The notes under the pieces are model-generated. The model did no database searches. It was not told the origin of the DNA and saw nothing but the letters and a program-made list of their open reading frames with translations. Below are positions 6,541 to 6,860 of a stretch of DNA of 6,860 nt, piece after piece (positions within the stretch are counted from its first letter, which is position 1; each line of letters starts with the position of its first letter). Made by a program: the position numbers and the translations under genes. This stretch comes from Acidobacteriota bacterium (GTDB lineage Bacteria; Acidobacteriota; Terriglobia; UBA7540), in NCBI GenBank assembly GCA_021827245.1, contig JAKAWN010000361.1, positions 1 to 6,860 on the forward strand, read 5' to 3'.

Positions 6541-6860
6541 ATGAATTCATCCTGTAGCAAATCAGGTACTCGCCGCCGCTTCCTTAAACAGTTAGGCGCT
6601 GCGGGTCTCGTACTGGCCGGTGGTAAGACAGCCCTAGCCTTTGGGTCCGGTCTGCCGGACGAGCGTCCGGATGTCTCAAAGTGGTTGGTGTCCGGGAGCC
6701 GTCAGTCAGAGTTCACAAACGCGAATGGAGTTTATCAAGATGGCATGCTCGCACTGGCGAGAGACCGGAAAGACACACTTTGGGTAGTAGTTGGGCATTC
6801 GCGCATCCGCGGCCTTTCGGTTTGGAAAGGAGTGCGTGTCGATGACCTGACGAGGCAGTA
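6541..6860 (+). CDS. Tat-exported protein of unknown function, 3' truncated by the window end
   Basis: The frame is open from the ATG at 6541 to the last base, giving 106 residues of an incomplete protein. The N-terminus is a textbook twin-arginine signal: TRRRFLKQLG (residues 10-19), a hydrophobic run GAAGLVLAGG, and a probable cleavage site after Ala-Leu-Ala at 31-33. The mature part begins polar, then shows beta-strand-like segments with a turn (DGMLALARDRKDTLWVVVGH and GLSVWKGVRV). Such strand pairs occur in beta-propeller enzymes such as sialidase-like hydrolases, but this is only a guess from about 70 mature residues. It lies on the same strand as the other exported proteins and so probably belongs to the same functional group. 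Its own transcription cannot be settled from the 366-bp spacer. Confidence 0.85.
   Translation, partial: MNSSCSKSGTRRRFLKQLGAAGLVLAGGKTALAFGSGLPDERPDVSKWLVSGSRQSEFTNANGVYQDGMLALARDRKDTLWVVVGHSRIRGLSVWKGVRVDDLTRQ

Noticed and set aside
6171..6557. 128-aa open frame starting with a GTG that overlaps the upstream stop and running 17 bp into the final gene
   Set aside because: The 4-bp overlap looks like coupling, but the product is low-complexity Arg/Ser/Gly in its second half, has no recognisable motif, and a neighbouring frame has more protein-like composition.

Overview
The window reads as a secreted-hydrolase locus from a moderately GC-rich free-living bacterium. Four co-directional plus-strand genes dominate it, and all four encode proteins with export signals (two twin-arginine, one Sec, one Sec or signal-anchor). 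The style of proteins (Tat-exported Cys-type sulfatase, PLC/acid-phosphatase-type phosphoesterase, a six-hairpin-glycosidase-like protein with a small C-terminal beta domain) is common in Acidobacteria of the Solibacter/Koribacter type and also in Planctomycetes and Verrucomicrobia. Acidobacteria is my best guess, but it is an inference from protein style and not from a marker gene. No RNA gene, CRISPR array or origin was seen.

Layout: 1-180 is the proline-rich 3' end of a gene cut by the window edge. About 231-846 is a decayed minus-strand insertion sequence of the IS1380 family, keeping only the C-terminal part of the transposase, with one frameshift and two in-frame stops. 967-2616 is a sulfatase and 2675-4096 a phosphoesterase (phospholipase C / acid phosphatase family), 58 bp apart and probably one transcript. 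4097-4410 is a 314-bp spacer with a possible 39-codon ORF behind a good ribosome binding site and a weak hairpin-plus-T-run. 4411-6174 is a 587-aa exported alpha/alpha-barrel-like protein of unknown exact function. 6175-6540 is a second large spacer with a coding-looking but startless fragment. 6541 to the window end is the start of a Tat-exported protein with no recognised family.

Working model (inference): the cluster acts outside the cytoplasm on an anionic polymer or glycolipid. The sulfatase would remove sulfate esters, the phosphoesterase would cleave phosphate esters, and the alpha/alpha-barrel protein would cut or bind the glycan backbone. No transporter, TonB-dependent receptor or regulator is visible here, so the substrate cannot be named. 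The most solid unlisted discovery is the IS1380 remnant, which no single open frame reveals. The most interesting biological object is the cysteine-rich six-hairpin-like protein and its linkage to two alkaline-phosphatase-fold enzymes.
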